Positions 8,667 to 17,251 of a stretch of 64,000 nt of DNA are shown one piece after another. The position numbers and the translations under genes are program-made. The notes beneath the pieces are model-generated. The model did not search any database and had not been told where the DNA came from. It saw only the letters and a program-made list of their open reading frames with translations. How positions within the stretch are numbered: position 1 is the stretch's first letter; every line of letters begins with the position of its first letter. The DNA comes from Porphyrobacter sp. LM 6 (GTDB lineage Bacteria > Pseudomonadota > Alphaproteobacteria > Sphingomonadales > Sphingomonadaceae): NCBI RefSeq assembly GCF_001720465.1, contig NZ_CP017113.1, positions 1,240,001 through 1,304,000 on the forward strand. The letters run 5' to 3'.

Positions 8667-9356
8667 ATGAAGACTCTTGTGATGCTTGGTGCCGCCGGAC
8701 TGGCGCTGGTGGCCACTCCCGCAATGGCGCAGGGCGATGATGCTGACCGGGCTGGCGATATCCAGATCAAGGTGCTGGCAACTGCGGTGCTGCCCGATGG
8801 CAAGATTACCGACATCAACGTCAATCTGCCCGGTCTGCCAGCCACCACCCAGACCAAGGCCAACGACAATGTCACCCCGACCATCGCGATCGAGTATTTC
8901 GTGACCGACAATTTCTCGATCGAAACGATCGCGGGGATGACCCAGCATGATGTCGATGCGACGGCGGGTCTGCCTGCGGGGGCCGAACTGGTATCGGATG
9001 CCAAGCTGATCCCCGCGACAGTCACCGCCAAGCTGCATTTCGATCTGGGCGGGGTGAAGCCCTATGTCGGGGCGGGTCCGGCCTATTTCCTGTGGGTGGG
9101 TGATGATCCGGGCGCGGCGACGGTGCCGGCGCCGCTTGGGGTGACCGAGACCAACCTCTCGAACGAATTCGGGGTGGCGCTGCAGGCCGGGTTCGATGTG
9201 CCGGTGAACGACAAGGGGCTGGGTCTCAGCGTCGATGTGAAGCGCTACTTCATCGATACCACCGCGCGCTGGTATGTCGGCAACACGCTGGCGATCGAGA
9301 CCGATCACAAGCTTGATCCCTGGGTGATCAGCGCGGGGCTTGCCTACCGCTTCTGA
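8667..9356 (+). CDS. ompW: OmpW-family outer membrane beta-barrel protein
   Basis: This 229-residue protein has a signal peptide ending near ATPAMA-Q and an OmpW-type eight-stranded barrel: alternating strands, the KPYVGAGPAYF strand, DVKRYFIDTTA, and a C-terminal aromatic ending in AYRF. OmpW forms a small hydrophobic channel in the outer membrane and is oxygen/FNR-regulated in enterobacteria, which fits the FNR box upstream. The start chosen (ATG 8667) follows GAGGA and begins the signal peptide; two earlier in-frame starts would add a non-signal extension. A strong terminator follows. Confidence 0.92.
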   Translation: MKTLVMLGAAGLALVATPAMAQGDDADRAGDIQIKVLATAVLPDGKITDINVNLPGLPATTQTKANDNVTPTIAIEYFVTDNFSIETIAGMTQHDVDATAGLPAGAELVSDAKLIPATVTAKLHFDLGGVKPYVGAGPAYFLWVGDDPGAATVPAPLGVTETNLSNEFGVALQAGFDVPVNDKGLGLSVDVKRYFIDTTARWYVGNTLAIETDHKLDPWVISAGLAYRF

Positions 9357-9374
9357 CGCCGCCAGAATTCGATG

Positions 9375-9416
9375 AACCCCGCTGGCTGCGATGCGGCTGG
9401 CGGGGTTTGCTTTTTT
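9375..9416 (+). terminator. Intrinsic terminator after ompW
   Basis: The inverted repeat AACCCCGC ... GCGGGGTT (9375-9382 and 9400-9407) is followed by a T-rich run (TTTGCTTTTTT). It lies about 20 bp after the ompW stop. Confidence 0.85.
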
Positions 9417-9436
9417 GGGGGTCGATGGCCGTGGTT

Positions 9437-9502
9437 TAGGCTCCCCTTAGACCCCTTCTAGACCCCCCTTAGACCCCCTCTAGACCCCCCTTAGGCTGGC
9501 AA
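9437..9502 (+). repeat. 11-bp tandem TAGACCCC array beside parS copy 1
   Basis: Units with consensus TAGACCCCYYY begin at 9448, 9459, 9470 and 9481, exactly 11 bp apart, with degenerate units (TAGGCTCCCC, TAGGCTGGC) at 9437 and 9492 in the same phase. The array ends 7 bp before an 18-bp parS-like palindrome. The 11-bp period places units on nearly the same DNA face, suggesting cooperative protein binding. The same array occurs inverted at 40657-40693. Confidence 0.85.
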
Positions 9503-9509
9503 AGCGGGG

Positions 9510-9527
9510 ATGTTCCACGTGGAACAT
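9510..9527. promoter_or_regulatory. parS-like ParB-binding site, copy 1
   Basis: ATGTTCCACGTGGAACAT is a perfect 18-bp palindrome. Its 16-bp core TGTTCCACGTGGAACA differs at one position from the broad chromosomal parS consensus TGTTNCACGTGAAACA and contains the GTTCCACGTGGAAC core known from Pseudomonas parS. It lies between ompW and acs, outside any gene. A second identical copy is at 40636-40653. Confidence 0.85.
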
Positions 9528-9600
9528 CGGCCATTATGGCGGAAGTGTTTGTCTCGCGCGGCCTGTTTGGTAGACCGGCCCCGATCAAGGGAGAGATTTG

Positions 9601-11520
9601 ATGAGCACCCTCGTCGCGCGGCCCCGCCCCGATACCCCGACCCACTGCACGCCCGCGCAATATGCCGCGATGTACCGCGCCTCGGTGGAAACGCCCGATG
9701 CCTTCTGGCTCGATCAGGCGCAGCGGCTCAACTGGGCAAAGGCGCCCACCATCGGCGGCGACTGGGCCTATGATCCGGTGGCGATCAAGTGGTTCGAAGA
9801 CGGCCAGCTCAACCTCTGCCACAACGCGGTAGACCGGCATCTGGCCGCCCACGCGGACAAGGTGGCGCTGATCTTCGAGCCCGATGATCCGGCGGCAGAA
9901 GGACGCAGCCTTACCTATCGCGCGCTCCACCGCGAGGTGGTGCGGATGGCCAATGCGCTGAAAAAGCTGGGTGTTACACGCGGTGACCGGGTGACGATCT
10001 ACATGCCGATGATCCTCGAAGGGGTGGTCGCGATGCTCGCCTGCGCGCGGCTCGGCGCGGTGCATTCGGTGGTGTTCGGCGGTTTCTCGCCCGAAGCGCT
10101 TGCCGGCCGGATCGAGGATTGCGGCAGCCGTTTCGTCGTCACCGCCGACGAAGGCCTGCGCGGCGGCAAGCGGGTGCCGCTCAAGGCGAACGTCGATGCT
10201 GCGCTGGAGACAGTGCCGGTTGATGGCGTGCTGGTCATCCGGCACACCGGCGGCGACATCGCCATGATTGAGGGCCGCGACCACTGGCTCGATACTCTCG
10301 CCAGCGACAATAATTGCCCCTGCGAAGTGATGGGTGCGGAAGACCCGCTGTTCATCCTCTACACCTCCGGATCGACCGGCAAGCCCAAGGGTGTGCTCCA
10401 CACCACCGGCGGCTACGGCGTTTGGACGGCCACGACCTTCCACTATATCTTTGATTATCAACCGGGTGAGGTGTTCTGGTGCACCGCCGATATCGGCTGG
10501 GTCACCGGGCACAGCTATGTCGTCTACGGACCGCTGATGAACGCGGCGACCGCGGTGGTGTTCGAAGGCGTGCCCAACTACCCCGATCACGGGCGGTTCT
10601 GGGACGTGGTCGACAAGCATCAGGTCAACATCATCTACACCGCCCCCACCGCAATCCGCGCGCTGATGCGCGAGGGAGACCACCACGTCACCAGCCGCTC
10701 GCGTGCCTCGCTGCGACTGCTCGGGTCAGTCGGCGAACCGATCAACCCCGAGGCATGGCGCTGGTATTTCGACGTCGTGGGCGAGGGCCGCTGCCCGGTG
10801 ATCGACACCTGGTGGCAGACCGAAACCGGCGGCTGCATGATCACCACGCTCCCCGGCGCGCACGATATGAAGCCCGGCAGCGCAGGCCTGCCGTTCTTCG
10901 GCATTCGCCCGCAGCTGGTCGACAACGAGGGCGGCGTGCTTGAAGGCGCGGCCGAGGGCAACCTTTGCATCACGCACTCGTGGCCCGGACAGGCGCGCAC
11001 GGTCTATGGTGACCACGATCGCTTCGTGCAGACCTATTTCAGCACCTATGCAGGCAAGTACTTCACCGGCGACGGATGCAAGCGCGACGAGGATGGCTAT
11101 TACTGGATCACCGGCCGCGTCGATGACGTGATCAACGTCTCGGGCCACCGCATGGGCACCGCCGAGGTCGAGAGCGCGCTGGTGCTCCACGCCAAGGTCG
11201 CCGAGGCAGCGGTGGTCGGATATCCGCACGACATCAAGGGCCAGGGCATCTACTGCTATGTCACCCTCAACGTCGGCGAAGAGGGCACCGATGCGCTGCT
11301 TGCCGAACTGAAGGCGCAGGTGCGCAAGGAGATCGGGCCGGTCGCCACGCCTGATGTAATCCACTTCACCGACGGGCTGCCCAAGACCCGTTCCGGCAAG
11401 ATCATGCGCCGCATCCTGCGCAAGATTGCCGAGAACGATTTCGGATCGCTCGGCGACACCTCAACCCTCGCCGATCCCTCGCTGGTAGACCGCCTGATCG
11501 AGGGCCGACAGAACCGCTGA
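9601..11520 (+). CDS. acs: Acetyl-CoA synthetase (AMP-forming)
   Basis: This 639-residue ANL-superfamily enzyme makes acetyl-CoA from acetate, ATP and CoA in the cytoplasm. Motifs are clear: the phosphate-binding loop [11 protein letters not shown], the propionyl/acetyl-CoA synthetase signature around TWWQTETGG, the hinge [19 protein letters not shown], and the C-terminal [11 protein letters not shown] with Lys600, the lysine that is reversibly acetylated in this family. ATG at 9601 follows AAGGGAGAG; a TTG directly before it is not needed. Length is normal for Acs. It is a single gene between the parS region and a strong terminator. Confidence 0.96.
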   Translation: MSTLVARPRPDTPTHCTPAQYAAMYRASVETPDAFWLDQAQRLNWAKAPTIGGDWAYDPVAIKWFEDGQLNLCHNAVDRHLAAHADKVALIFEPDDPAAEGRSLTYRALHREVVRMANALKKLGVTRGDRVTIYMPMILEGVVAMLACARLGAVHSVVFGGFSPEALAGRIEDCGSRFVVTADEGLRGGKRVPLKANVDAALETVPVDGVLVIRHTGGDIAMIEGRDHWLDTLASDNNCPCEVMGAEDPLFILYTSGSTGKPKGVLHTTGGYGVWTATTFHYIFDYQPGEVFWCTADIGWVTGHSYVVYGPLMNAATAVVFEGVPNYPDHGRFWDVVDKHQVNIIYTAPTAIRALMREGDHHVTSRSRASLRLLGSVGEPINPEAWRWYFDVVGEGRCPVIDTWWQTETGGCMITTLPGAHDMKPGSAGLPFFGIRPQLVDNEGGVLEGAAEGNLCITHSWPGQARTVYGDHDRFVQTYFSTYAGKYFTGDGCKRDEDGYYWITGRVDDVINVSGHRMGTAEVESALVLHAKVAEAAVVGYPHDIKGQGIYCYVTLNVGEEGTDALLAELKAQVRKEIGPVATPDVIHFTDGLPKTRSGKIMRRILRKIAENDFGSLGDTSTLADPSLVDRLIEGRQNR

Positions 11521-11531
11521 TCACCGACACA

Positions 11532-11567
11532 AAAAGGCCGCCGGAGCATGAACTCCGGCGGCCTTTT
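11532..11567. terminator. Bidirectional terminator between acs and the 99-aa gene
   Basis: A perfect 15-bp stem (AAAAGGCCGCCGGAG pairing with CTCCGGCGGCCTTTT) with loop CATGAA carries A-runs and T-runs on both sides. It can end transcription from acs and from the convergent gene at 11594-11893. Confidence 0.93.
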
Positions 11568-11593
11568 GCTGTGCCCTGCTGAGGGCGGCGAAA

Positions 11594-11893
11594 TCAGCTT
11601 TCGCGGGTGCCCGACAGGGGCATCGCACCGAAGGCACCAGCGTTGACCGAACCGGTCAGCGTGTCGCCATCGATGGTCGCTTCGCAATCGAGCGTCATCG
11701 GCATGGGGACGACCATGTTCATCTTCCACGAAATGGTGTTGCCGCTGATGGTGCCGCCGGCGATGTCCATCGAGCCGAGGCTGCCGACCAGCGAACCGCT
11801 GAAGGTATCGCCATCGGGAACAACGGTGAGCGTGCCGGTCTGGTCGCCCATCGGGCTCTTGACGGTGGTCTTGTAGGTACCTGCAACAGACAT
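11594..11893 (-). CDS. Small beta-rich conserved-type hypothetical protein
   Basis: A 99-residue protein that I do not recognise. It has no signal peptide or membrane span. The sequence is a series of short beta-strand-like repeats rich in Gly, Thr and Asp (SVAGTYKTTVKSPMGDQTG, DGDTFSG, GDTLTGS), which suggests a small beta-barrel or lipocalin-like fold. ATG 11891-11893 is chosen because AAGGAG lies at good distance upstream. An upstream in-frame extension has no such site. It ends at the shared terminator with acs. Confidence 0.7.
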   Translation of the reverse strand: MSVAGTYKTTVKSPMGDQTGTLTVVPDGDTFSGSLVGSLGSMDIAGGTISGNTISWKMNMVVPMPMTLDCEATIDGDTLTGSVNAGAFGAMPLSGTRES

Positions 11894-12009
11894 GATCCAA
11901 CTCCTTGGCTTGGGTGCGGACCTTGGCGACCCGGCACTTCTGATTGCGTTATTTACAGTTATGTCAGCGCGCTTCAACCGTATTTGGGCCGAAGCGCGCC
12001 GGTTGCCGG

Positions 12010-14862
12010 TTACTCGCCTTCCATCTCGCGCTGTTCGATCGGCAGGCCGAGCGGTTCGAGCTGCGCGCGCACCTTGGCCGCATCGCCGACCACCACCCAG
12101 ACGAACTTGGCCGGATCGATGGTCGCCCGCGCGACAGCGTCGAGACGATCGGTGGTCTGCGCGCGGTAGATGTCGGCGAGGGTTTCCTGATAATTGTCCG
12201 GTCGGCCGAACAGGGCGTTGCCCTGGATCGCGCCGAGCACCGCGGGCGAGGTTTCGAAGCGGCCCGGCAATGCGCCCACTTCTGAGGCGATGCTACGTTC
12301 AAGCTCGGCCTGCGTAACGCCGTTCACCGTCAGGAATTCCTTGGTCTCGCGGATCATTTCCGCCAGCGAATCCCCTGTGCGATCGGCCTGCACCCCGCCA
12401 GAAATGCTGTAAGCTACGGCATTCTCACGTGCCTGCGTGCCGCCGCGCACACCATAGCTCCAGCCCTTGGTTTCGCGCAGGTTCATGTTGAGCCGCGCGA
12501 GGAAGTTGCCGCCCAGCGAATTGTTGGCGCTGCCGAAGTCAATGAAGGCCGGATCGCCCGCGTCGAGCGGCGTGACCTGTGCGCCATAAATGAAGCTCTG
12601 CGGCGAATTGGGACGGTTGACGAGGATGATGCGATCGCCTGCGCTTGCCTGCTTGACGGCAAAGGCCTTGTTGCCCTTGGGCGTCTTGGGGGCCTTCCAG
12701 TTGCCGAACGCAGCATTGAGCGATTTCACGATCTCGCCCAGCGGCTTGTCGGAAATGACGAAGATCTCGCCGTTATCGGGGCGGATCCAGTTGTCCTTGA
12801 ATGCGATCAGATCATCGCGGGTGATGCTCGAGACGCTGGCGATGGTGCTGACGCCGCCATAGGGGCTGTCCGCACCGAAAAGTTCGGGCGTGAGCGTGCG
12901 CTGGGCGATGCCCTGCGGCGATTTCATCGCCTGACGGATGCCGGTCAGGGTCTGGGTCCGCACCCGCTCGAGATCGGTGGGGTTGAAGGCGGGTTCGCGC
13001 ATGATCTGCCGCATGAGATCGAGCGAGGGTGCAAGATTGGCGGTGAGGGCCGAGAGGGTGAAAGTCGAGCGGTCATCGCCGCCGCCGACCGAAACGGTCG
13101 CCCCCAGCCGCTCGCTCGCTTCGGCGATCTGCTGCGCGGTCAGCTTGGCGGTGCCTTCGTCGAACAACGCCATCGCGAGATTTTCGATTCCGCGCTTGTC
13201 GGCCGGGTCGGAAGCGCCGCCGGCGTTGAACGACATCGCCACATAGGTCGCCGGCACCGCAGTGCGGCGAGCATAGGTAACCTTCATGCCGTTCTTCAGC
13301 GTCGCCCGCTCAAGATCCGGGAAATCGAGCTTGGCGGTCGTGTCGATTGGCGGCTTGGGCCGTTCGAGCGAGACTGTGATCGTTTCGGCAGCGCGATCGC
13401 GTTCAGAGGCATTGGCGCCGTCGGCCTTGACCGATGCGGCTTCCTCGTAAGCAGCATCGCGCGGGCCGGGTTCGAGCACCACGGTCATCGCCGGGCGGTT
13501 CATCCAGGTGGCCATCGCGGCCTTGACCTCGGCCGGCGTGAGCTTGGCGAGGGTGGCGAATTCGTGGGCGTAGAACTTGGGGTCGCCCGCCAGCACCGCG
13601 CCTTCGGCAAGTGTCTGGGCCTTGCCCGAGAAACCGCCCACCTGTTCGAGCCCGCGGATCGTGCGTCCGAGATTGCTGGTCACCGCGCGGCGCACCTCAT
13701 CCTCGGTCGGACCTTCGGCAATCAGCTGATTGACCACCGCGTCCATGCGCGCCTCGAGCGTCGCAATGTCGACGCCGTCCTTGGCGGTTGCCGAAACGCT
13801 GAGGATGCCGATGCGCTGGAATGACGAGTTGCCTGCGGACACGTTCACCGCCAGTTGCTCGTCGCGCACCAGCACCTTGTCGAGCCGGCTCGAAGCAAGC
13901 CCGCCGAGGATCGATGCGCCGACATCAAGTGCGATGCGGTCCTTGCCGGTCAGGCCTTCGACCGCCCAGTAGCGGGTGACGCTGGTTGCCGCGACCTGAT
14001 CCTTGAAGGTCTTGCGAACGGGTTCGGCAAGGGTCGGCACGCCAGCCTGCGCCGGATCGTTCACCGGACCGCGCGCGATCGCACCGAAGTACTTCTCGAC
14101 CAGCGGGCGGGCCTCAGCGGCCGAGATATCACCCGCGATCACCAGCGTCGCGTTGTTCGGGCCATAGTTGTCGCGGAACCAGGTCTTCACGTCCTCCATC
14201 GAAGCGGAATCGAGATCTGCCATCGAGCCGATCGCTTCGTGCTGATAGGGGTGCCCGTCGGGGAAGAGCGTGCGTAGCACGTCGTAGAACACCAGACCGC
14301 CCGGCTCGTTGTCGCCCTGACGCTTTTCGTTCTGCACCACGCCGCGCTGGTTATCGAGCTTGCCCTGCGTCACCGCACCGAGCAGGTAGCCCATGCGGTC
14401 GCTCTCCAGCCACAGCGCGCGTTCGAGCGCGGGGCGGGGCACGGTCTGGAAGTAGTTGGTGCGATCGAACCAGGTCGTCCCGTTGTAATCGGTCGCGCCC
14501 ATTTCGGCGAGGTACTGGAAGTAATCCTGCGGCGCGTTTTCCGAGCCGTTGAACATCAGGTGTTCAAACAAGTGGGCAAAGCCGGTCTTGCCCTTGGGTT
14601 CGTCCTTCGAGCCGACATTGTACCACACTGCAACGCCGACCACCGGCGCTTTGCGATCCTCGTGCACCATCACGGTGAGGCCATTGTCGAGTTTGAACTC
14701 GGTGAAGGGGATCGTCACCTGCTCCACCAAAGCCGGAAGATCGGCGGTCGCCTGCGGGACGGCGCTGCTCGGCGCATGGTCCTTGGCTACGGCGGGAGTC
14801 AGGGGCGCGGCCAGCGCGAGGGCAAGCGCCGAAAGGCTGGCGGCGGCAAAGCGATAGGTCAT
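12010..14862 (-). CDS. M16-family zinc metallopeptidase, two-domain, exported
   Basis: This 950-residue protein starts with a signal peptide (cleavage near residues 26-27) and carries two M16 units. The first has the inverted zinc motif HLFEH at 97-101, with a further Glu ligand in VVQNEKRQ about 75 residues on; the second unit lacks the zinc motif, as usual for pitrilysin/insulinase-type clam-shell peptidases. Such enzymes degrade peptides in the periplasm. It is 43 bp downstream of the acylase gene on the same strand and may be cotranscribed with it. Confidence 0.93.
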   Translation of the reverse strand: MTYRFAAASLSALALALAAPLTPAVAKDHAPSSAVPQATADLPALVEQVTIPFTEFKLDNGLTVMVHEDRKAPVVGVAVWYNVGSKDEPKGKTGFAHLFEHLMFNGSENAPQDYFQYLAEMGATDYNGTTWFDRTNYFQTVPRPALERALWLESDRMGYLLGAVTQGKLDNQRGVVQNEKRQGDNEPGGLVFYDVLRTLFPDGHPYQHEAIGSMADLDSASMEDVKTWFRDNYGPNNATLVIAGDISAAEARPLVEKYFGAIARGPVNDPAQAGVPTLAEPVRKTFKDQVAATSVTRYWAVEGLTGKDRIALDVGASILGGLASSRLDKVLVRDEQLAVNVSAGNSSFQRIGILSVSATAKDGVDIATLEARMDAVVNQLIAEGPTEDEVRRAVTSNLGRTIRGLEQVGGFSGKAQTLAEGAVLAGDPKFYAHEFATLAKLTPAEVKAAMATWMNRPAMTVVLEPGPRDAAYEEAASVKADGANASERDRAAETITVSLERPKPPIDTTAKLDFPDLERATLKNGMKVTYARRTAVPATYVAMSFNAGGASDPADKRGIENLAMALFDEGTAKLTAQQIAEASERLGATVSVGGGDDRSTFTLSALTANLAPSLDLMRQIMREPAFNPTDLERVRTQTLTGIRQAMKSPQGIAQRTLTPELFGADSPYGGVSTIASVSSITRDDLIAFKDNWIRPDNGEIFVISDKPLGEIVKSLNAAFGNWKAPKTPKGNKAFAVKQASAGDRIILVNRPNSPQSFIYGAQVTPLDAGDPAFIDFGSANNSLGGNFLARLNMNLRETKGWSYGVRGGTQARENAVAYSISGGVQADRTGDSLAEMIRETKEFLTVNGVTQAELERSIASEVGALPGRFETSPAVLGAIQGNALFGRPDNYQETLADIYRAQTTDRLDAVARATIDPAKFVWVVVGDAAKVRAQLEPLGLPIEQREMEGE

Positions 14863-14905
14863 GGAAGAGGGCTCCGATGGCGTGTCTAAAGGAATGTGGG
14901 TTGGG

Positions 14906-17113
14906 TCAGCGGCGGGCGTTGGTCACAACCTGCCGGTTGCTGGCATTCGCCAGCAGGTCATCGCGCCAGAAATGCACCGGCTTCAGCTTGTGTTCGACGA
15001 ACAGCTTCATCTGGTCGGTGTAATGCGGATTCCGAGGCCGGGTCGTGGCGGCACCGAATGGCTGGATCGAGCGCGAGGCAACCCGTTGTCCGGGCTGCCA
15101 TTCGACCCACATGATGAAACTGTCGCCATGCTTGAGGCTGAGGCGCCCGTCCTCGGCCACATCCCAGGTGGTCGCAGCGCGCAGCGTATCCGAACCGCCG
15201 TCCATCGGCAGGTCGAGCGCGCCCTGCCGCAGCCGCAGGAGATCGGCCATGGGCGGGTCGAGCCGCCCGAAGTGGGTCATCAGATGGTCGCGCGCAGCGG
15301 CAAGCTTTTCGACGACATCGGGGAAGGGCTTGTTGCTGTAATCGGCCGACATGAAGTCGCGGATCATCAACAGCGCGATCGCGTCGGCGCGCCCCTTGCT
15401 GTCGGCAGTGAAGTCCCAGCTCGCCAACAAGTCGCGCGCTTCGGCGAGATCGCCGTTGCGCGGTATCCGATCAAGCGCATCGAACAGCCGCGCGACATAG
15501 CCTTCGCGTTCGTAGGCGTTGTCATATTTGATCCGTTCCAGCGTCGCCCGGTCGAGCACGCTCGCTTCCGACAAAAGCTTGTAGGCGCGGCGCGAGCGGT
15601 TGGTCTGTTTGAGCTCGATCCCCAGCAGCGGCGAGAAGGCAGCAGGATCAAGATCGCTCCCGGCACCAGCGGCGGTGAACGGCGTGTTGTTCGAGTTGTA
15701 GAGCCAGCCCGAAGCGGGGTTCACCAGCCTAGGTAGCGTTGCATAGTCGACAGCGCCTTGCCAGATCAGATCCGACCGGTCTCCGGGCAGCACATTGCGC
15801 CAGTCGGCCTTCACGCCTTCGGGCCGGGCGGGGATGGCAGCGTTGTAGACATAGGCGATCGTGCCGGCTGCATCGGCATAGATGAAGTTGGTCGAAGGGA
15901 TCGCCATGCGCGCCAGCTGGCCTTCCCATTCGGCAAAGGTCTTTGCCTTGTTGAGGCGGTAATAGGCGTCGAGCTGATCGAGCTTGCCGATCCCGCCATA
16001 ACGGATTGCAAAGGCCCCATTGTCATTGCGGATCACCGGCCCATGGGCTGACCGCAGCACCTCGCGCCGGATCGGTAGCACCACTGGCCCCACCTTGACC
16101 GGCAGGGTGACCCATTCGCTTTCCAGCGCGCGCCATTTGCCGTCGAGCTTGTAGCGGGTACCAGTCTCGTCCAGTTCGAGCTTATAAACGTCGATCATGT
16201 CGGGGGTGTTGACCGTATTGGTCCACCCTAGATGTTCGTTGTGGCCGAGGAAGGGGAAGGGCGATCCGGGGAAGTTTGCGCCCGCGAAATGCCAGCCTTC
16301 GCCGCTCTCGACCACCAGTTCGTACCACGCCACTCCGCCGCGCAGGGGCTGGTGCGAATTCGAGATTAGCGTCGTTGTCCCGCCTCCCTTTTGCGGTGCG
16401 ACGGCAAAGGCGTTCGAGCCAAGGTGGTCGGCATCCTCGCCAAGCGGCAGGACCAGGGTGCGCGCCTGCTTGGGCGAAGAATCCTCGGCCGTATCGGCGT
16501 CATCGAGCGACGGGCGCGGGAAACCGGGAATGTCGGGGCCGTGCTCGCGGCGCAGCTCCTCGCCTGCGGCCAGCGGGCCGATCACACTGTCGAGCCCGAA
16601 GAAGAACGGCTGGCGCAGCGCGAAGCCTGCGGCCACATCGACCCCGCTCACGGGGAACAGATTGGCGAGCTTCACCTCGGCCGGATGATCAGCAGCGTAT
16701 TGATTGAGCCCTGCGGCATAGGCTTCGAACAGAGCGCGGGTGTCGGCGGGAAGCTTCGGATATTCGCGCGAGGCTGTCCCGCGCGCATCGATCAGGTGGT
16801 AGACGTAATCGATCTTGGCGCCGTCCTCGCCAGCAATCGCGCCGTAACGCCCGCGGCTCATCGCGACGACATCCTGAAGCGTGAAAAAATCGTCCTCGGC
16901 ATGGGCGATGGCGACGCCGAAGGCGGTGTCGGCGTCAGTCTTGCCTGAAATGTGCGGCACGCCGAACCGGTCGCGGATGATCTCGGCGCTGTAGATGCGG
17001 GCGGGAGGAGCCGTACCGGCGCTGGCAAGGATCGGCTCCCAGCTGGCGAGACCTGCGAACCCCAGCGCCAGCGTGCCCACCAGCGTAATCCCTGCAATCT
17101 TTAGCCTTGTCAT
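14906..17113 (-). CDS. Penicillin-acylase-family Ntn hydrolase (acylase)
   Basis: This 735-residue S45-family protein has an N-terminal signal/anchor segment (residues 6-24). It has an alpha-chain region with DRFGVPHI and AHAEDDFFTLQ, and the autocatalytic nucleophile Ser233 in HLGSNAFAVAP. SNSHQPL and LGHNEHLGWTNTVN motifs follow. Family members hydrolyse amide bonds of beta-lactams, acyl-homoserine lactones or cyclic peptides; the substrate cannot be told here. ATG 17111-17113 starts the signal segment; the frame is open upstream but that part is not signal-like. It lies before the M16 peptidase on the same strand, suggesting a role in peptide or amide breakdown. Confidence 0.92.
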   Translation of the reverse strand: MTRLKIAGITLVGTLALGFAGLASWEPILASAGTAPPARIYSAEIIRDRFGVPHISGKTDADTAFGVAIAHAEDDFFTLQDVVAMSRGRYGAIAGEDGAKIDYVYHLIDARGTASREYPKLPADTRALFEAYAAGLNQYAADHPAEVKLANLFPVSGVDVAAGFALRQPFFFGLDSVIGPLAAGEELRREHGPDIPGFPRPSLDDADTAEDSSPKQARTLVLPLGEDADHLGSNAFAVAPQKGGGTTTLISNSHQPLRGGVAWYELVVESGEGWHFAGANFPGSPFPFLGHNEHLGWTNTVNTPDMIDVYKLELDETGTRYKLDGKWRALESEWVTLPVKVGPVVLPIRREVLRSAHGPVIRNDNGAFAIRYGGIGKLDQLDAYYRLNKAKTFAEWEGQLARMAIPSTNFIYADAAGTIAYVYNAAIPARPEGVKADWRNVLPGDRSDLIWQGAVDYATLPRLVNPASGWLYNSNNTPFTAAGAGSDLDPAAFSPLLGIELKQTNRSRRAYKLLSEASVLDRATLERIKYDNAYEREGYVARLFDALDRIPRNGDLAEARDLLASWDFTADSKGRADAIALLMIRDFMSADYSNKPFPDVVEKLAAARDHLMTHFGRLDPPMADLLRLRQGALDLPMDGGSDTLRAATTWDVAEDGRLSLKHGDSFIMWVEWQPGQRVASRSIQPFGAATTRPRNPHYTDQMKLFVEHKLKPVHFWRDDLLANASNRQVVTNARR

Positions 17114-17183
17114 CCCGCTCGCTCTCCTGCCTCGCGCGGCGGTTTCATTGCCCGCGGCATCGATGAGGTCAAGCTGCGCGCGG

Positions 17184-17230
17184 CCCTCTTGTGTTGGGTC
17201 AAAGGCGAACTGACCTAGTCGGGCCACACA
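17184..17230 (+). repeat. 47-bp repeated intergenic motif, copy A
   Basis: This 47-bp stretch matches 23438-23484 at 40 of 47 positions without gaps. It contains the invariant core GTCAAAGGCGAAC and CCTAGT. Copy A lies 71 bp upstream of the acylase start, and includes GGTCA-N9-TGACC as a dyad. Function unknown; it could be a regulatory site or a small dispersed repeat. Confidence 0.6.
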
Positions 17231-17251
17231 GGCCCAATTCAACGCCCAGCG

